Positions 39,896 through 50,918 of a stretch of 64,000 nucleotides of DNA are shown here, in pieces. The stretch is from positions 2,535,091-2,599,090 of the forward strand of contig NC_035178.2 of NCBI RefSeq assembly GCF_001659605.2, read 5' to 3'. Position numbers and translations under genes: made by a program. Each line of letters opens with the position of its first letter. The first letter of the stretch is position 1. The stretch is from Manihot esculenta (taxonomy: Eukaryota; Streptophyta; Magnoliopsida; Malpighiales; Euphorbiaceae). The notes under the pieces were generated by a model, which saw only the letters and a program-made list of their open reading frames with translations, made no database searches and had not been told where the DNA came from.

Positions 39896-41006
39896 AGTGC
39901 CCTGTCCAGCTTTCTTTTGCATGTTTTATGTGATTGTTTTAGGATCTTTTAGTGAGCTTTTGGGGGAGTTTTTGAGAGTTGTTCTGAGTTAGTGTGTGAT
40001 CCCTCATTTGAGTCCACCTGTGTAGGAACGGACCAGAGGAATCAAGGAGGTCAGCAGTGAGCACTGCTTCAGAACCTGCAGAGTCAGTTCAGAGTTACCC
40101 AGAGGTGAGTGGAACTAACTTTAATGTTTTAATATGAGCAAATGGATATTGTTCTCATGTTTCATGCATCATGAACATATTATAGGTTGATTGCATTAGT
40201 GTACACGAATATGACGCATTGCATTTATCCTTGTACTTGGCATTGCTCCTTGTACATTGCTTATGTGAGACGGCACGGACTTCGTGAGGATTCATTAGCC
40301 CTCAGAGGAAGACCTGGAACAGCCCTACGGGGACCAGGCACAACAGAAAGACCTGGAACAGCCCTACGGGGACCAGGCACATGGTACTTAGGTACCCCAG
40401 ATTAGATAGAGGGATTTTTGATCCGTCCGGCCGAGGTGATGTGCTTATATGTTGCATTCCATGAGAGCATGTTTTATCACCTGTTTTATTGCATGTTCTA
40501 CTCATTGGGCTAGTATAGCTCATTCCTCTCCCCTAACCCCAGTGTTGCAGGTTCAGAGTTCAGCGGGAAGTCAGCAGGGTTCAGAAAAAGAAAAGACATG
40601 TAATAGCTTAGAATGGACATGTATATGTAAAGAGATAGAATAATGTACCTTGTATAGATGGTGCTTGATGTATAAGAATTGTTATCCCTTTTTGTTTGTA
40701 CATGGTCTATTTTATGAAATGTTTTATGCTTTCTGTATGAAAGATCCAGGCTTAACATAGTATGAGTTTGCACTGTCTTGAGCAAAGATGAGAGCTCTGA
40801 CAGATGTTTGTAGCACAGATACAGATTATGTACAGGTTAAGCCATGGAGCAAGAAAAGTTTTACATTTTTTACAGAAAATGTATGATCATGTATGGGATT
40901 TCACAGGTACACAGAGTGCACAGGAGGCTTACTACGGGTCCCGGCGACCTTAAGTCGATCTGGATCCTAGTGCCGGTAGCAGTTCGGTTTTCGGGCTGTT
41001 ACAGAT

Positions 41007-41019
41007 TGGTATCAGAGCC
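41007..41019 (+). other. Primer-binding site, initiator Met-tRNA type
   Basis: TGGTATCAGAGCC starts three bases beyond the 5' LTR and is the standard complement of the 3' end of plant initiator Met tRNA, used to prime minus-strand synthesis. Confidence 0.93.
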
Positions 41020-41225
41020 CTAGGTTCACATGGTCGGACCTATAGAGAGAGAGTTGGGCTCATAGAGAGGTTTAGTAGGTCAAGCACCATAGGAAAAACA
41101 TGTCCACTAGGATAGGATGTTAGTCCTGTCTATATGCTGATGTGCCATGCCCTGAGTTATGCATGTGCATGTTTTTGATGTGTTGCTGATGTGTTATGTG
41201 ATTTGTTGTTTGCCAGAGAGTGAAG

Positions 41226-44200
41226 ATGCGAGGAACTCGTCGATCCGCGAGATTGACTGGAGTCCCACCTGTAAGTGAGGGTACAGCTGCTCGTCCACCT
41301 GCCTTGCCCTTGGCAAGATCTCACAGGTCAAGCAGGGAAGGAACGTCACGAGACCCTAGAAGGTCTTCTGACGAGAGCAGGAGAGGAGTAAACAGAGGGG
41401 GAAGGTCAGTAGAAGAAAGAGGTGTGATGGAAGAGGGTCAGAGTAGAGATGTAAGCATGGGTGTAGGAAGGTCAGAAGAAGGTATGGGGGAATCCCAGGG
41501 AGGCATGCAGGCCTCAGGATTTGGCTATCCACCCTTTCCACAGGGCCCAGAGTATCCGATGGGAGGCACGTCGGATTACTCCAGCTTTGCTCCATATCCA
41601 CCCTACATGCCATATATGCCCTATCCTTCCTTTTATCCACCATATCACATGTATCCACCCCCACCTGTTCATCCAAGTCCAGTACAGCCTGAAGTGAGGG
41701 AACCAGTTCCTCCACCACCACCTCCTGAACCAGTAGCCATTGTTGTGGAAGCACAGCAACCCAGTTCTTCAGGGGGAAGTAAGGTGAAGATGACTGAGTA
41801 CTTAAAGTTGGATGCTCCTAAATTCAATACAGGAGATGATCCCTTTGAGTATCTCAGTGCAGTGAGAATGATAACCAGTGAGTTGGGAGCAGATGATGGT
41901 AGAGCCATTGAGATGGCAGGGTTCACGTTAAAGTGTAAGAAAGCAAGAGAATGGTACAAGAACTATGTGGACCCGAGACTTGAGAGTATGACATGGGAAG
42001 AGTTCGCCAACGAATTTGCTGGATGGGCTTTTCCTGACAGTTCTAGGGAACTAAAGGTTGTGGAGTTTGAGCAGTTGCGACAGACGGAGGAGATGAGCGT
42101 TGATGCATATACAGATAAGTTCCTGGAATTGTTGCCATATGTCGGTCAGGCATATGAGACAGATCAGAAGAAGGCAAAGAGATATGCCACAAGGCTTCAT
42201 CCCAGGTATTTCTCTTTGATTCTTCATGCGGAGAAGGAAAGTTTCCACTCTATTGTGGATGCTGCTAGAAAGATGGAGGCTAGTGCCATAAGTCAAGGTG
42301 TAGTCACGGCACAGTCTTCTGGTGTTAAACCAGGTTCCTCCTCACAGAGTACAGTAAGTGCAAGTAAGAAGAGATGGGAGAAATTCAGAGGAAAGAGAGG
42401 CAAGGTCTGGAACAGGCTTAAGTCGGGTCTGGGAATGAGTAGTAGTTTCAGTTCTGGCGCAGAGTTTCCAGTATGCAAGAGGTGTGGCAAACAGCATAGA
42501 GGAGCTTGTCAGTTGGGATCCACAGCCTGCTATAGATGTGGGCAGGAGGGACATTATGCACGAGAATGTCCTCAGGCGACTTTGGTTGCACCATCCCAGC
42601 AGATGAGTACGGGCAGTGTAGTCCAGCCCGTAGTTTCAGCCATACCACCAAGCAGTGGTAGAGGAAGAGGAAGAGGGGCAGCCTCTTCATCAGGGATGGG
42701 TTCCCGAGGTGCAGGTCCGTCAGCCCCAGCACGGATTTTCACCCTGACTCAGCAGGAGGCAGACACGTCGAACACGGTGGTGTCAGGTAATCTCATCATT
42801 GGGTGTTCCGAGGTGTATGCTTTAATGGACCCCGGTGCTTCTCACTCTTTCATTTCTTCTAGAGCTGCAGAGAGGTTGGGTCTGATAGTGTCTGAGTTAG
42901 AGTGTCCTCTATGGGTCAGTGGACCCAAATGTGATCCATCTTTGGCAGAGTCAGTCTGTCGGTTCAGTCCCGTGTGCATAGAGGGTAGATACCTTCCAGC
43001 TGACCTGGTGGTTCTAGAGTTGACAGATTTTGATGTCATTCTAGGGATGGATTGGTTATCTACGTATGATGCTACCCTGAACTGTAGAGATAAGGTAGTC
43101 AGTGTCAGAGACCAGGATGGGTCAGAGTGTGTCTTCAGAGGAGACAGGAGAGGGACACCTAGGGGTTTGATATCAGCCCTCCAGGCTCGTAGAATGTTAA
43201 GGAAGGGGTGTCAGGGGTTCCTAGCTTATGTGAGAGAGCTAGACAGTCAGGTTAGGGAACCATCCTCAGTACCAGTTGTTAGAGACTTCCCAGATTTGTT
43301 TCCTGAAGAGCTTCCAGGACTACCACCGGATAGGGAAATAGAGTTCGAGATTGAGTTGATGCCCAATGCCAGACCGATCTCTATTCCTCCCTATAGGATG
43401 GCACCAGCAGAGTTGCGAGAGTTGAAAGAACAGTTACAGGATTTGGTAGCTAAGGGTTTCATCCGCCCGAGTACCTCACCCTGGGGTGCTCCAGTATTAT
43501 TTGTCAGAAAGAAGGATGGACCTCTGAGACTTTGTGTCGACTACAGACAGTTGAACAAAGTCACTATCAAAAATAAGTATCCATTACCCAGGATCGATGA
43601 TCTATTCGACCAGCTGGCAGGAGCAGGTTGTTTTTCAAAAATAGATCTGAGATCTGGATACCACCAGTTGAAGATCAGGGAAGGAGATGTATCCAAGACT
43701 GCTTTCAGAACCAGATATGGGCATTATGAGTTCCTTGTGATGCCGTTCGGGTTGACTAACGCCCCTGCAGCATTCATGGATCTCATGAACAGAGTTTTCA
43801 GGGAGTACTTGGATCGTTTTGTGATCGTCTTTATTGATGATATCTTGGTGTACTCCAGGAATGCAGAGGACCATGCCCAGCATCTGCGGATAGTGCTGCA
43901 AACCTTGAGAGAGCATGGCTTGTATGCCAAGTTCTCCAAGTGCGAGTTCTGGCTAAGGAGCATTTCCTTTTTGGGACATGTTGTATCAGAGGACGGTATA
44001 TCAGTAGATCCCAAAAAGGTAGAGGCAGTAGCCAACTGGCCTACACCCACTACAGTGACAGAGATCAAGAGTTTTCTGGGTTTGGCAGGCTACTATCGGA
44101 GGTTCGTTCAGGACTTCTCGAAGATAGCTGCTCCTATGACCAGACTGACCAGAAAGAATCAGAAATTTGTGTGGTCAGAGGAATGTAATGAGAGTTTTGC

Positions 44201-46172
44201 GGAGTTGAAGCGACGGTTAACTTCAGCACCGGTGTTAGCTCTGCCGATCAGTGATGAAGATTTCACAGTGTTCTGTGATGCATCCCGAGTGGGATTAGGT
44301 TGTGTGTTGATGCAGAATGACCGAGTGATAGCTTATGCTTCTAGACAGCTGAAGAAGCACGAGCTGAATTACCCGACACACGATCTTGAGATGGCAGCTG
44401 TGATCTTTGCACTTAAGATGTGGAGGCATTACCTCTATGGGGTAAAATATGAGATCTATACGGATCATAAGAGCCTGCAGCACATCTTAAGTCAGAGAGA
44501 GTTAAACTTGAGGCAGAGACGGTGGGTAGAATTGCTCAGTGATTATGATTGTAAAATCCAGTATCATCCGGGCAAGGCTAATGTTGTAGCTGATGCATTA
44601 AGCCGAAAGTCACTTGGCAGTTTATCCCACATTGCAGTAGAGAGAAGACCGGTGGTGACGGATTTTTACAAGCTCGTGGAAGAAGGGTTACAGTTGCAGT
44701 TATCTGGTACAGGTGCGTTGATCGCACAGATGAGAGTAACACCAGTGTTTCTAGAGCAAGTGGCTCTGAAACAGCACGAAGACCCCGAGTTAGTAAAGAT
44801 TGCCAGGACTGTTCAGTCGGGCAACAGTGCAGAGTTTAGATTTGACGGAGAGGGGATTCTTCGGCACGGTAAGAGGTTATGTGTACCAGATGATAGCAGT
44901 TTGAAAGCCGACATTATGAGGGAAGCTCATAATACGCGGTATAGTATTCACCCGGGAGCCACCAAGATGTATCAAGATCTGAGAAGGGTGTATTGGTGGC
45001 CAGCAATGAAGAGAGAAGTGGCACAGTTTGTGTCAGCCTGCGAGACATGTCAAAGGGTGAAGCTAGAGCACCAGAAGCCGGCTGGAATGCTTAACCCACT
45101 GCCAATTCCAGAATGGAAATGGGAGAACATAGCTATGGATTTTGTAGTGGGGTTACCGGCGACGTCTAACAGACTAGACTCCATATGGGTGATTGTGGAT
45201 AGACTCACTAAATCTGCTCACTTCATTCCAGTCAGGAGTAACTACTCTGTAAACAAGTTGGCGCAGGTGTATGTAGACGAGATAGTAAGGTTGCATGGAG
45301 TTCCAGTGTCGATAGTATCAGATCGAGGACCTCAGTTCACCTCCAGGTTTTGGCGGAGTCTGCAGAACGAAATGGGCACAAGGTTGGATTTCAGCACTGC
45401 TTTCCATCCACAGACAGACGGTCAGTCAGAGAGGACCATCCAGACCATTGAAGATATGCTGAGAATGTGTGTGTTAGACTTTGGCGGTTCTTGGAGGCAG
45501 CATCTACCTCTGGTGGAGTTTGCCTACAACAACAGCCATCATGCTAGCATAGGGATGGCTCCTTATGAAGCTTTGTATGGGAGGAAGTGCCGAACACCTG
45601 TTTGCTGGGAAGAGGTAGGAGAGAAAACTCTTGCAGGGCCAGAGTTAGTTGAGATAACCAGCAAGTTAGTGCCTATCATCAGAGAGAGGATCAGAACAGC
45701 TGTAAGCAGACAGAAAAGCTATGCAGACATCCGTAGGAAGCAGATAGAGTTCCAGGAGGGGGATATGGTATTGCTTAAGGTGTCTCCGATGAAGGGAGTG
45801 GTTCGCTTTGGAAGGAAGGGTAAGCTAGCCCCACGATACATTGGTCCCTTTGAGATCTTGCAGAGGATCGGGCCTGTATCGTATAAGCTAGATTTACCGG
45901 CTTCTATGGAAAGAATTCACCCGGTATTCCATGTTTCTCTGTTGCGAAAGTTTGTGTCAGATCCAGAGAAAGTTCTTAGTGAACCTGAGGTGGAAATCTT
46001 AAGTGATCTCACCTATGTAGAGCAGCCAGTGCGGATCCTTGACACCCAGATCAGAAAGCTGAGAAACAAGGAGATACCAATGGTGAAAGTTCTGTGGAAC
46101 CACCACAACCTAGAAGAGTGCACTTGGGAGACTCGGGAGTCCATGCTCCAGCAATACCCATATCTGTTTTAA
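41226..46172 (+). CDS. Gag-pol polyprotein of the Ty3/gypsy retrotransposon
   Basis: One uninterrupted frame; the first ATG at 41226 gives 1648 residues (the in-frame GTG six bases upstream is not a plausible start). Order: Pro-rich N-terminus; Gag domain (about 190-330); a CX2CX3HX4C motif and a CX2CX4HX4C zinc knuckle (C435 on); aspartic protease with D535-P-G instead of the usual D-[ST]-G; reverse transcriptase with FIDDILVYS near 868-876; RNase H with FCDAS near 1017; integrase with HHCC zinc finger (about 1232-1280) and DDE residues in AMDF (about 1304), SDRG (about 1365) and QSER (about 1402); and a chromodomain-like tail (about 1597-1648). Its intact length suggests recent activity, but the protease substitution may affect polyprotein processing. 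Confidence 0.96.
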   Translation: MRGTRRSARLTGVPPVSEGTAARPPALPLARSHRSSREGTSRDPRRSSDESRRGVNRGGRSVEERGVMEEGQSRDVSMGVGRSEEGMGESQGGMQASGFGYPPFPQGPEYPMGGTSDYSSFAPYPPYMPYMPYPSFYPPYHMYPPPPVHPSPVQPEVREPVPPPPPPEPVAIVVEAQQPSSSGGSKVKMTEYLKLDAPKFNTGDDPFEYLSAVRMITSELGADDGRAIEMAGFTLKCKKAREWYKNYVDPRLESMTWEEFANEFAGWAFPDSSRELKVVEFEQLRQTEEMSVDAYTDKFLELLPYVGQAYETDQKKAKRYATRLHPRYFSLILHAEKESFHSIVDAARKMEASAISQGVVTAQSSGVKPGSSSQSTVSASKKRWEKFRGKRGKVWNRLKSGLGMSSSFSSGAEFPVCKRCGKQHRGACQLGSTACYRCGQEGHYARECPQATLVAPSQQMSTGSVVQPVVSAIPPSSGRGRGRGAASSSGMGSRGAGPSAPARIFTLTQQEADTSNTVVSGNLIIGCSEVYALMDPGASHSFISSRAAERLGLIVSELECPLWVSGPKCDPSLAESVCRFSPVCIEGRYLPADLVVLELTDFDVILGMDWLSTYDATLNCRDKVVSVRDQDGSECVFRGDRRGTPRGLISALQARRMLRKGCQGFLAYVRELDSQVREPSSVPVVRDFPDLFPEELPGLPPDREIEFEIELMPNARPISIPPYRMAPAELRELKEQLQDLVAKGFIRPSTSPWGAPVLFVRKKDGPLRLCVDYRQLNKVTIKNKYPLPRIDDLFDQLAGAGCFSKIDLRSGYHQLKIREGDVSKTAFRTRYGHYEFLVMPFGLTNAPAAFMDLMNRVFREYLDRFVIVFIDDILVYSRNAEDHAQHLRIVLQTLREHGLYAKFSKCEFWLRSISFLGHVVSEDGISVDPKKVEAVANWPTPTTVTEIKSFLGLAGYYRRFVQDFSKIAAPMTRLTRKNQKFVWSEECNESFAELKRRLTSAPVLALPISDEDFTVFCDASRVGLGCVLMQNDRVIAYASRQLKKHELNYPTHDLEMAAVIFALKMWRHYLYGVKYEIYTDHKSLQHILSQRELNLRQRRWVELLSDYDCKIQYHPGKANVVADALSRKSLGSLSHIAVERRPVVTDFYKLVEEGLQLQLSGTGALIAQMRVTPVFLEQVALKQHEDPELVKIARTVQSGNSAEFRFDGEGILRHGKRLCVPDDSSLKADIMREAHNTRYSIHPGATKMYQDLRRVYWWPAMKREVAQFVSACETCQRVKLEHQKPAGMLNPLPIPEWKWENIAMDFVVGLPATSNRLDSIWVIVDRLTKSAHFIPVRSNYSVNKLAQVYVDEIVRLHGVPVSIVSDRGPQFTSRFWRSLQNEMGTRLDFSTAFHPQTDGQSERTIQTIEDMLRMCVLDFGGSWRQHLPLVEFAYNNSHHASIGMAPYEALYGRKCRTPVCWEEVGEKTLAGPELVEITSKLVPIIRERIRTAVSRQKSYADIRRKQIEFQEGDMVLLKVSPMKGVVRFGRKGKLAPRYIGPFEILQRIGPVSYKLDLPASMERIHPVFHVSLLRKFVSDPEKVLSEPEVEILSDLTYVEQPVRILDTQIRKLRNKEIPMVKVLWNHHNLEECTWETRESMLQQYPYLF

Positions 46173-46236
46173 GGTTAGTTTTTCCCCTTTTCTATGTATT
46201 TATGTTGTGTTAGGGACATTCGGGGACGAATGTTCT

Positions 46237-46250
46237 TAAGGGGGGGAGAA
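46237..46250 (+). other. Polypurine tract
   Basis: The purine run TAAGGGGGGGAGAA directly abuts the 3' LTR start at 46251, where plus-strand synthesis is primed. Confidence 0.9.
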
Positions 46251-48394
46251 TGTAATACCCGGCTCGAGTCCGGCATCGGAATTCCTGTAGTCCGGTGGAA
46301 TCTTGGGTGTCGGAACCCTCGAGAAGGGTAATGCATATGTTTTCCAAGGTATTTTCACTTGTTTTCATGTTTTGAAGTGTGAAAAGCATTGAGTTTTGAA
46401 AGAAAAGCAACAAGGGAGAAATGTAAAGGTTCGGCCGCCGAAGGTCACTTTCGGCCGCCGAACATTGCATGGTTGCGGCTTCACGTTCGGCTGCCGAAGG
46501 TGGTCTGGCCAGCCACCTATAAAAGGGCCAAAGGTCGGTGAGAGGAGGGTATTTTCTCCTCCACTTGCAGCCAGAGGTGAGTTTCAGCCTCTCCACGTTG
46601 ACTTTCATGTTTTTCATGATTTTCATCAAATCTTTCAAGAGTTTTAAGAGTTTTGGTGATTTATGAAGGGTTTGAGAAAAAGAAACAAGTTTTGAAGCTT
46701 GGAGCTTTGGAAGAGCTTTTCTTCATATCTCCACGTTAGGACCCTTCATCCTTACGTTGTGTAAGAGGTAAGTGAAGATCCTGAGCTTCTTTGATGATTT
46801 TGCAAGGTTTTATAAAGTTTGTATGGGTAGTATGCATGTTTAGGTTTAGGTGAGGTTTTGGTGATTTGTGGTGTTCCAGCATGTGTAAGTGTTATGTGCT
46901 ATGTTTGTTTGGGGTTTTAGGGTAGTTTGAGACCCCTTTGGGCATATCTATGTGTATATGCTAGTTGGGAGTAGAGTTTTTGGGCAAAGTTTGCATGAAA
47001 CAGAGCAGGGTTCTGTCCTTCGGGCAAAACCAGGTTCGGCCGCCGAAGGAAGGTTCGGCCGCCGAACCCTTTGTGGAGGCAGTTCGGCTGCCAAAGGTTG
47101 CCCCCGAAAGCAAGGCTTTCGGTTTAGAAAGAGCCTTTCGGCCGCCGAAAGAGGGAGTTCGGCCGCCGAAAGTGTGTGAGTTTCGTCTCTGGACGAGACC
47201 TTCGGCCGCCGAAGGTGCCGCCGCCGAACATGCATGAGTTTCATCTCTGGAGTGGGGTTTCGGCCGCCGAACCTGCCGCCGAAAGTGCCCTGTCCAGCTT
47301 TCTTTTGCATGTTTTATGTGATTGTTTTAGGATCTTTTAGTGAGCTTTTGGGGGAGTTTTTGAGAGTTGTTCTGAGTTAGTGTGTGATCCCTCATTTGAG
47401 TCCACCTGTGTAGGAACGGACCAGAGGAATCAAGGAGGTCAGCAGTGAGCACTGCTTCAGAACCTGCAGAGTCAGTTCAGAGTTACCCAGAGGTGAGTGG
47501 AACTAACTTTAATGTTTTAATATGAGCAAATGGATATTGTTATCATGTTTCATGCATCATGAACATATTATAGGTTGATTGCATTAGTGTACACGAATAT
47601 GACGCATTGCATTATCCTTGTACTTGGCACGGTCCTTGTACATTGTTTGATATGCGGGATGGACATGAGAAAGGATGCAATAGCCCTCAAGGGGTGGACT
47701 TGGAACAGCCCTACGGGGACCAGGCCATCGGTACTACGGTACCCCAGATGATGTGTAGTCCCAGGAGCTCCTAGCGGGCTGGACTTAGATAGAGGGAGTT
47801 TTGATCCGTCCATGCCGAGATGATGTGATATACTTGTGATGTGATGCATTCCATGAGAGCATGTTTTATCACCTGTTTTATTGCATGTTCTACTCATTGG
47901 GCTAGTATAGCTCATTCCTCTCCCCTAACCCCAGTGTTGCAGGTTCAGAGTTCAGCGGGAAGTCAGCAGGGTTCAGAAAAAGAAAAGACATGTAATAGCT
48001 TAGAATGGACATGTATATGTAAAGAGATAGAATAATGTACCTTGTATAGATGGTGCTTGATGTATAAGAATTGTTATCCCTTTTTGTTTGTACATGGTCT
48101 ATTTTATGAAATGTTTTATGCTTTCTGTATGAAAGATCCAGGCTTAACATAGTATGAGTTTGCACTGTCTTGAGCAAAGATGAGAGCTCTGACAGATGTT
48201 TGTAGCACAGATACAGATTATGTACAGGTTAAGCCATGGAGCAAGAAAAGTTTTACATTTTTACAGAAAATGTATGATCATGTATGGGATTTCACAGGTA
48301 CACAGAGTGCACAGGAGGCTTACTACGGGTCCCGGCGACCTTAAGTCGATCTGGATCCTAGTGCCGGTAGCAGTTCGGTTTTCGGGCTGTTACA
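46251..48394 (+). repeat. 3' LTR (2144 bp)
   Basis: Starts TGTAATACCC, ends GGGCTGTTACA, and is followed by the target duplication ATCGT. It matches the 5' LTR almost perfectly up to about 47610 and from 47844 on, but the block between differs by many substitutions and indels and has a single copy of the segment duplicated in the 5' LTR. Confidence 0.96.
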
Positions 48395-48399
48395 ATCGT

Positions 48400-49103
48400 A
48401 GTATTCACAGATTTAATCTAATAATAAATATATTTAAGTAAATTTTACTTATAAATTTAGTTTAATGATAAATAAATTTGAGTAAATTTTACTCCCTAAT
48501 ATCTAGCGGTAAGTGCATTTGAATACTCCTAATTTCAATTCCTATTTTTTCCTATTTCAAAAACACAAGTATAGGAAGGCAAAAATTTCCATGGCATGAG
48601 CTATAATTCTCCTTTTTCGTTTTACATTATTTATTTTGAAAAATAAAAATAAGTAAATTTTTATATATAATTTTATTTATTTAAAAAAAATTTATAAGTT
48701 AAAAATATATATTATATTTTAAATAAAAAAATTAAATTGAATCATGAAATCATGGATTCGAAACGGAAATGAATCCCACGTTTTCTTATAAATAATTTGT
48801 ACTAGACTCCAAGTGGAATGTGGACCCACTCTTTGGATCCTTGTGCCCTCAGGGACTACGGAACATGCGTAGCAGCATCAGCCGATCACTTGAAGACAAG
48901 AATAGTTTTCGAGGCAACCCAATGACAGTATCCTCCAAGTTCCAACTTCCAGGAAGCACGGTCTCTGGTGTCCCACTCCGGCAATTTCTCTGCAAGAACT
49001 CCTCTTTGCCTCTAATCATAAGTTGGTTGCTTATCCCCAACGAAAATCTTATCGTCTTAGTATATTCATCTGCCAGCAGTATTAGTATTACGCTTAACTT
49101 GCC
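48400..49103. other. Short intergenic region upstream of the CML41-like gene
   Basis: AT-rich DNA to about 48780, then less AT-rich sequence probably belonging to the CML41-like promoter. Open frames here show no domain. Confidence 0.6.
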
Positions 49104-49110
49104 TATATAG
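49104..49110 (+). promoter_or_regulatory. Probable TATA box of the CML41-like gene
   Basis: TATATAG lies 43 bp upstream of the ATG at 49153, implying a very short leader. Motif and spacing only. Confidence 0.4.
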
Positions 49111-49152
49111 CAAAGCCAACCTTGTCTTTCTTATTCACAAACAACTCTGAAC

Positions 49153-49698
49153 ATGGCAACTACTAGAGTATCCAAGCCCTCTAAATGGCTCCCCAGAAGC
49201 CGAGGTTTCAAGCTACTAACTCTCCCTCGCATTGGCTCAAAACCCAGATCTTCTCACTCACAACAATCCAGGCTCACAAAAGAAGAAGAGCTTCAGATAG
49301 TTTTTCGCCACTTCGATAGAGATGGAGATGGCAAGATTTCAGGAGAGGAACTCGGTGCTTATTTCACATCAGTAGGAGAGTCCATGTCAAATGAAAACGT
49401 TCAAAGGGTCATTAAAGATTTCGACACTGATGGCGACAAGTTGCTGGAATTTAATGACTTCGCTCGATTGTTGGAAGGAGACGACAACATTGATGATGAT
49501 CTTAGAAGGGCTTTCGAGGTATTTGAAGGAGAGAATAAGGGTGGTGGGTGCATTACAGCAAAAGGGTTACAACAGGCATTTAATCGTTTAGGAGAAGCAA
49601 AGTCACTTCAAGAATGTGCAGCTATGATTAGAGTATTTGATCTTGATGGCAATGGGGTGCTCGATTTTCATGAATTTCACAAAATGATGATTAATTAG
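49153..49698 (+). CDS. CML41: Calmodulin-like protein, CML41-like
   Basis: An intronless 181-residue EF-hand protein. A basic N-terminal extension of about 40 residues precedes four EF-hand positions. EF1 (DRDGDGKISGEE, 55-66) and EF4 (DLDGNGVLDFHE, 163-174) have full ligand sets. EF2 (DTDGDKLLEFND, 91-102) ends in Asp rather than Glu. EF3 (about 124-137, EGENKGGGC) is degenerate. The N-terminal extension and a degenerate third hand suit the CML41 group, whose Arabidopsis member acts at plasmodesmata in flagellin-triggered callose closure. Identity with CML41 rather than another CML is inferred from overall layout. Confidence 0.85.
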   Translation: MATTRVSKPSKWLPRSRGFKLLTLPRIGSKPRSSHSQQSRLTKEEELQIVFRHFDRDGDGKISGEELGAYFTSVGESMSNENVQRVIKDFDTDGDKLLEFNDFARLLEGDDNIDDDLRRAFEVFEGENKGGGCITAKGLQQAFNRLGEAKSLQECAAMIRVFDLDGNGVLDFHEFHKMMIN

Positions 49699-50918
49699 TT
49701 CTGCAGTAGTTTCTGCTTAATCAAGATGTTTGCCAGCTTTGGTTTGCAGAGTTTATGAACGCGGATAGTTTAGATTGTGGGTTAATGTTAATGTCAATTT
49801 CCATGTCCTATGCCAATGTCATGGGCCTCATGGCTCTTCTTTAATTTACAGCATGATTGATATATTTACGGATTTAATCTAGTGTTAAATATATTAACTT
49901 ATTTATCTCTGCTCATCTCCCTCCTGATTTTAATATCGATTTAATTGAAAATCATATTTTTCTTTCAAAAGATTCTATAAAATAATTTTAGAAAAGGTAC
50001 ATATTAATTAATTTTATGAAAATTTAAGAATTAAATAATAATTTAATAAAATGATCCTAACTAAATATTGAGATTGCATTGTTCTAGACAAACTTGATTA
50101 GATTTTACCTGCACTTTCTCTTTGTCAGCAATTGCAGAGTGTTAGCCCAATGATCATGCACTACAACATTTGACTAATTCTCACTCACCACCTACAATAT
50201 GACCAGTTCTACGCTTCCCCAACCCAGTGTACCACTTAGACAAGCAGTATAATAAGTTAATAAAAATTAAATATAACCAATAGAAAATGAGTGAGTTTTA
50301 AAAGAATGATAACTAACTAATTTTTTTTATTTATAAAAAAATATCTATTTTTATATAAATATCTCAATTCTACATTACCCCCGAGAACTATGGCCCACTG
50401 ATATTTTTGGCCTTCAAAATGGGTTAAAGACAAATTGATGCCTTGTTGTTATGTTGTTAATCCATCGCTAATGCAAAGTTTGCAAAATTCCAAGTCAAGT
50501 CAAGTAGTGCTTACCAGTAGAGGAGAACAATTTTCTGCATTTGCATGATGTGGCGATTATCACGGGCCAGCTTAAGTATGGGATTATATTAATCATAATC
50601 TTGTCAGCTTGGGGCTCAAGCTTACTAATATTCCCTTGTCCCCACGATAACAGCATTATGAACACGAAAACTAGGTCAAGTCAAGATTACTGGCCGGTTT
50701 GTTTTTGTAATCACATATTAATTTAATGCAGCTATTTGACACAGCCTGATTTTTGGGCCGATAAGTCAATCAAACTGTTTAATACTCATTTGGATGTTAT
50801 TATTTTAATCCTAAAAAACGCGTTAATTTTGCCAAAACTCATCTTTGTTATCAGTCTTAAATCCTGAAATTCTTTGCTACCTATTACTCGTTTTCCTCAC
50901 TGGAACTATCTATCCATC
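49699..50918. other. Intergenic region between the CML41-like and LysM receptor genes
   Basis: 3' UTR of the CML41-like gene, then about 1 kb that should contain the LysM receptor promoter and leader. No gene and no obvious repeat. Confidence 0.6.

Larger units (their letters stand above)
38845..41003 (+). repeat. 5' LTR (2159 bp)
   Basis: Starts TGTAATACCCGGC and ends GGGCTGTTACA. It contains a TATA box (39112-39119), an array of TTCGGCCGCCGAA near-palindromes and a variable block (40223-40452) that includes two tandem copies of a segment with GGAACAGCCCTACGGGGACC. By eye the only other differences from the 3' LTR are an 18-bp indel near 39566-39588, a C/A change at 40154 and a 1-bp T indel near 40870. 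Confidence 0.96.
38840..48399 (+). mobile_element. Complete Ty3/gypsy LTR retrotransposon (Tekay/Del-like chromovirus)
   Basis: Two long LTRs, each TG...CA, flank one gag-pol frame. A 5-bp target duplication ATCGT lies at 38840-38844 and 48395-48399. The primer-binding site matches the 3' end of initiator Met tRNA, and the purine tract is G-rich. Domain order protease - reverse transcriptase - RNase H - integrase is Ty3/gypsy, and the C-terminal chromodomain-like tail points to chromoviruses of the Tekay/Del type. The frame is unbroken and the LTRs nearly match outside one block, so insertion appears recent. It lies between the PPR remnant and the CML41-like gene. Confidence 0.95.

Noticed and set aside
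39559..39922. Open frames on both strands rich in RPPKE, SAAER and similar repeats (also in the 3' LTR)
   Set aside because: They arise from the near-palindromic GC repeats in the LTR and have no start context or domain.
41220..41225. Gag-pol start at a GTG codon
   Set aside because: The ATG at 41226, two codons downstream, is the first standard start.
50874..50918. N-terminal extension of the LysM receptor from a TTG codon
   Set aside because: A plant start would be ATG; the ATG at 50919 is directly followed by a good signal peptide.
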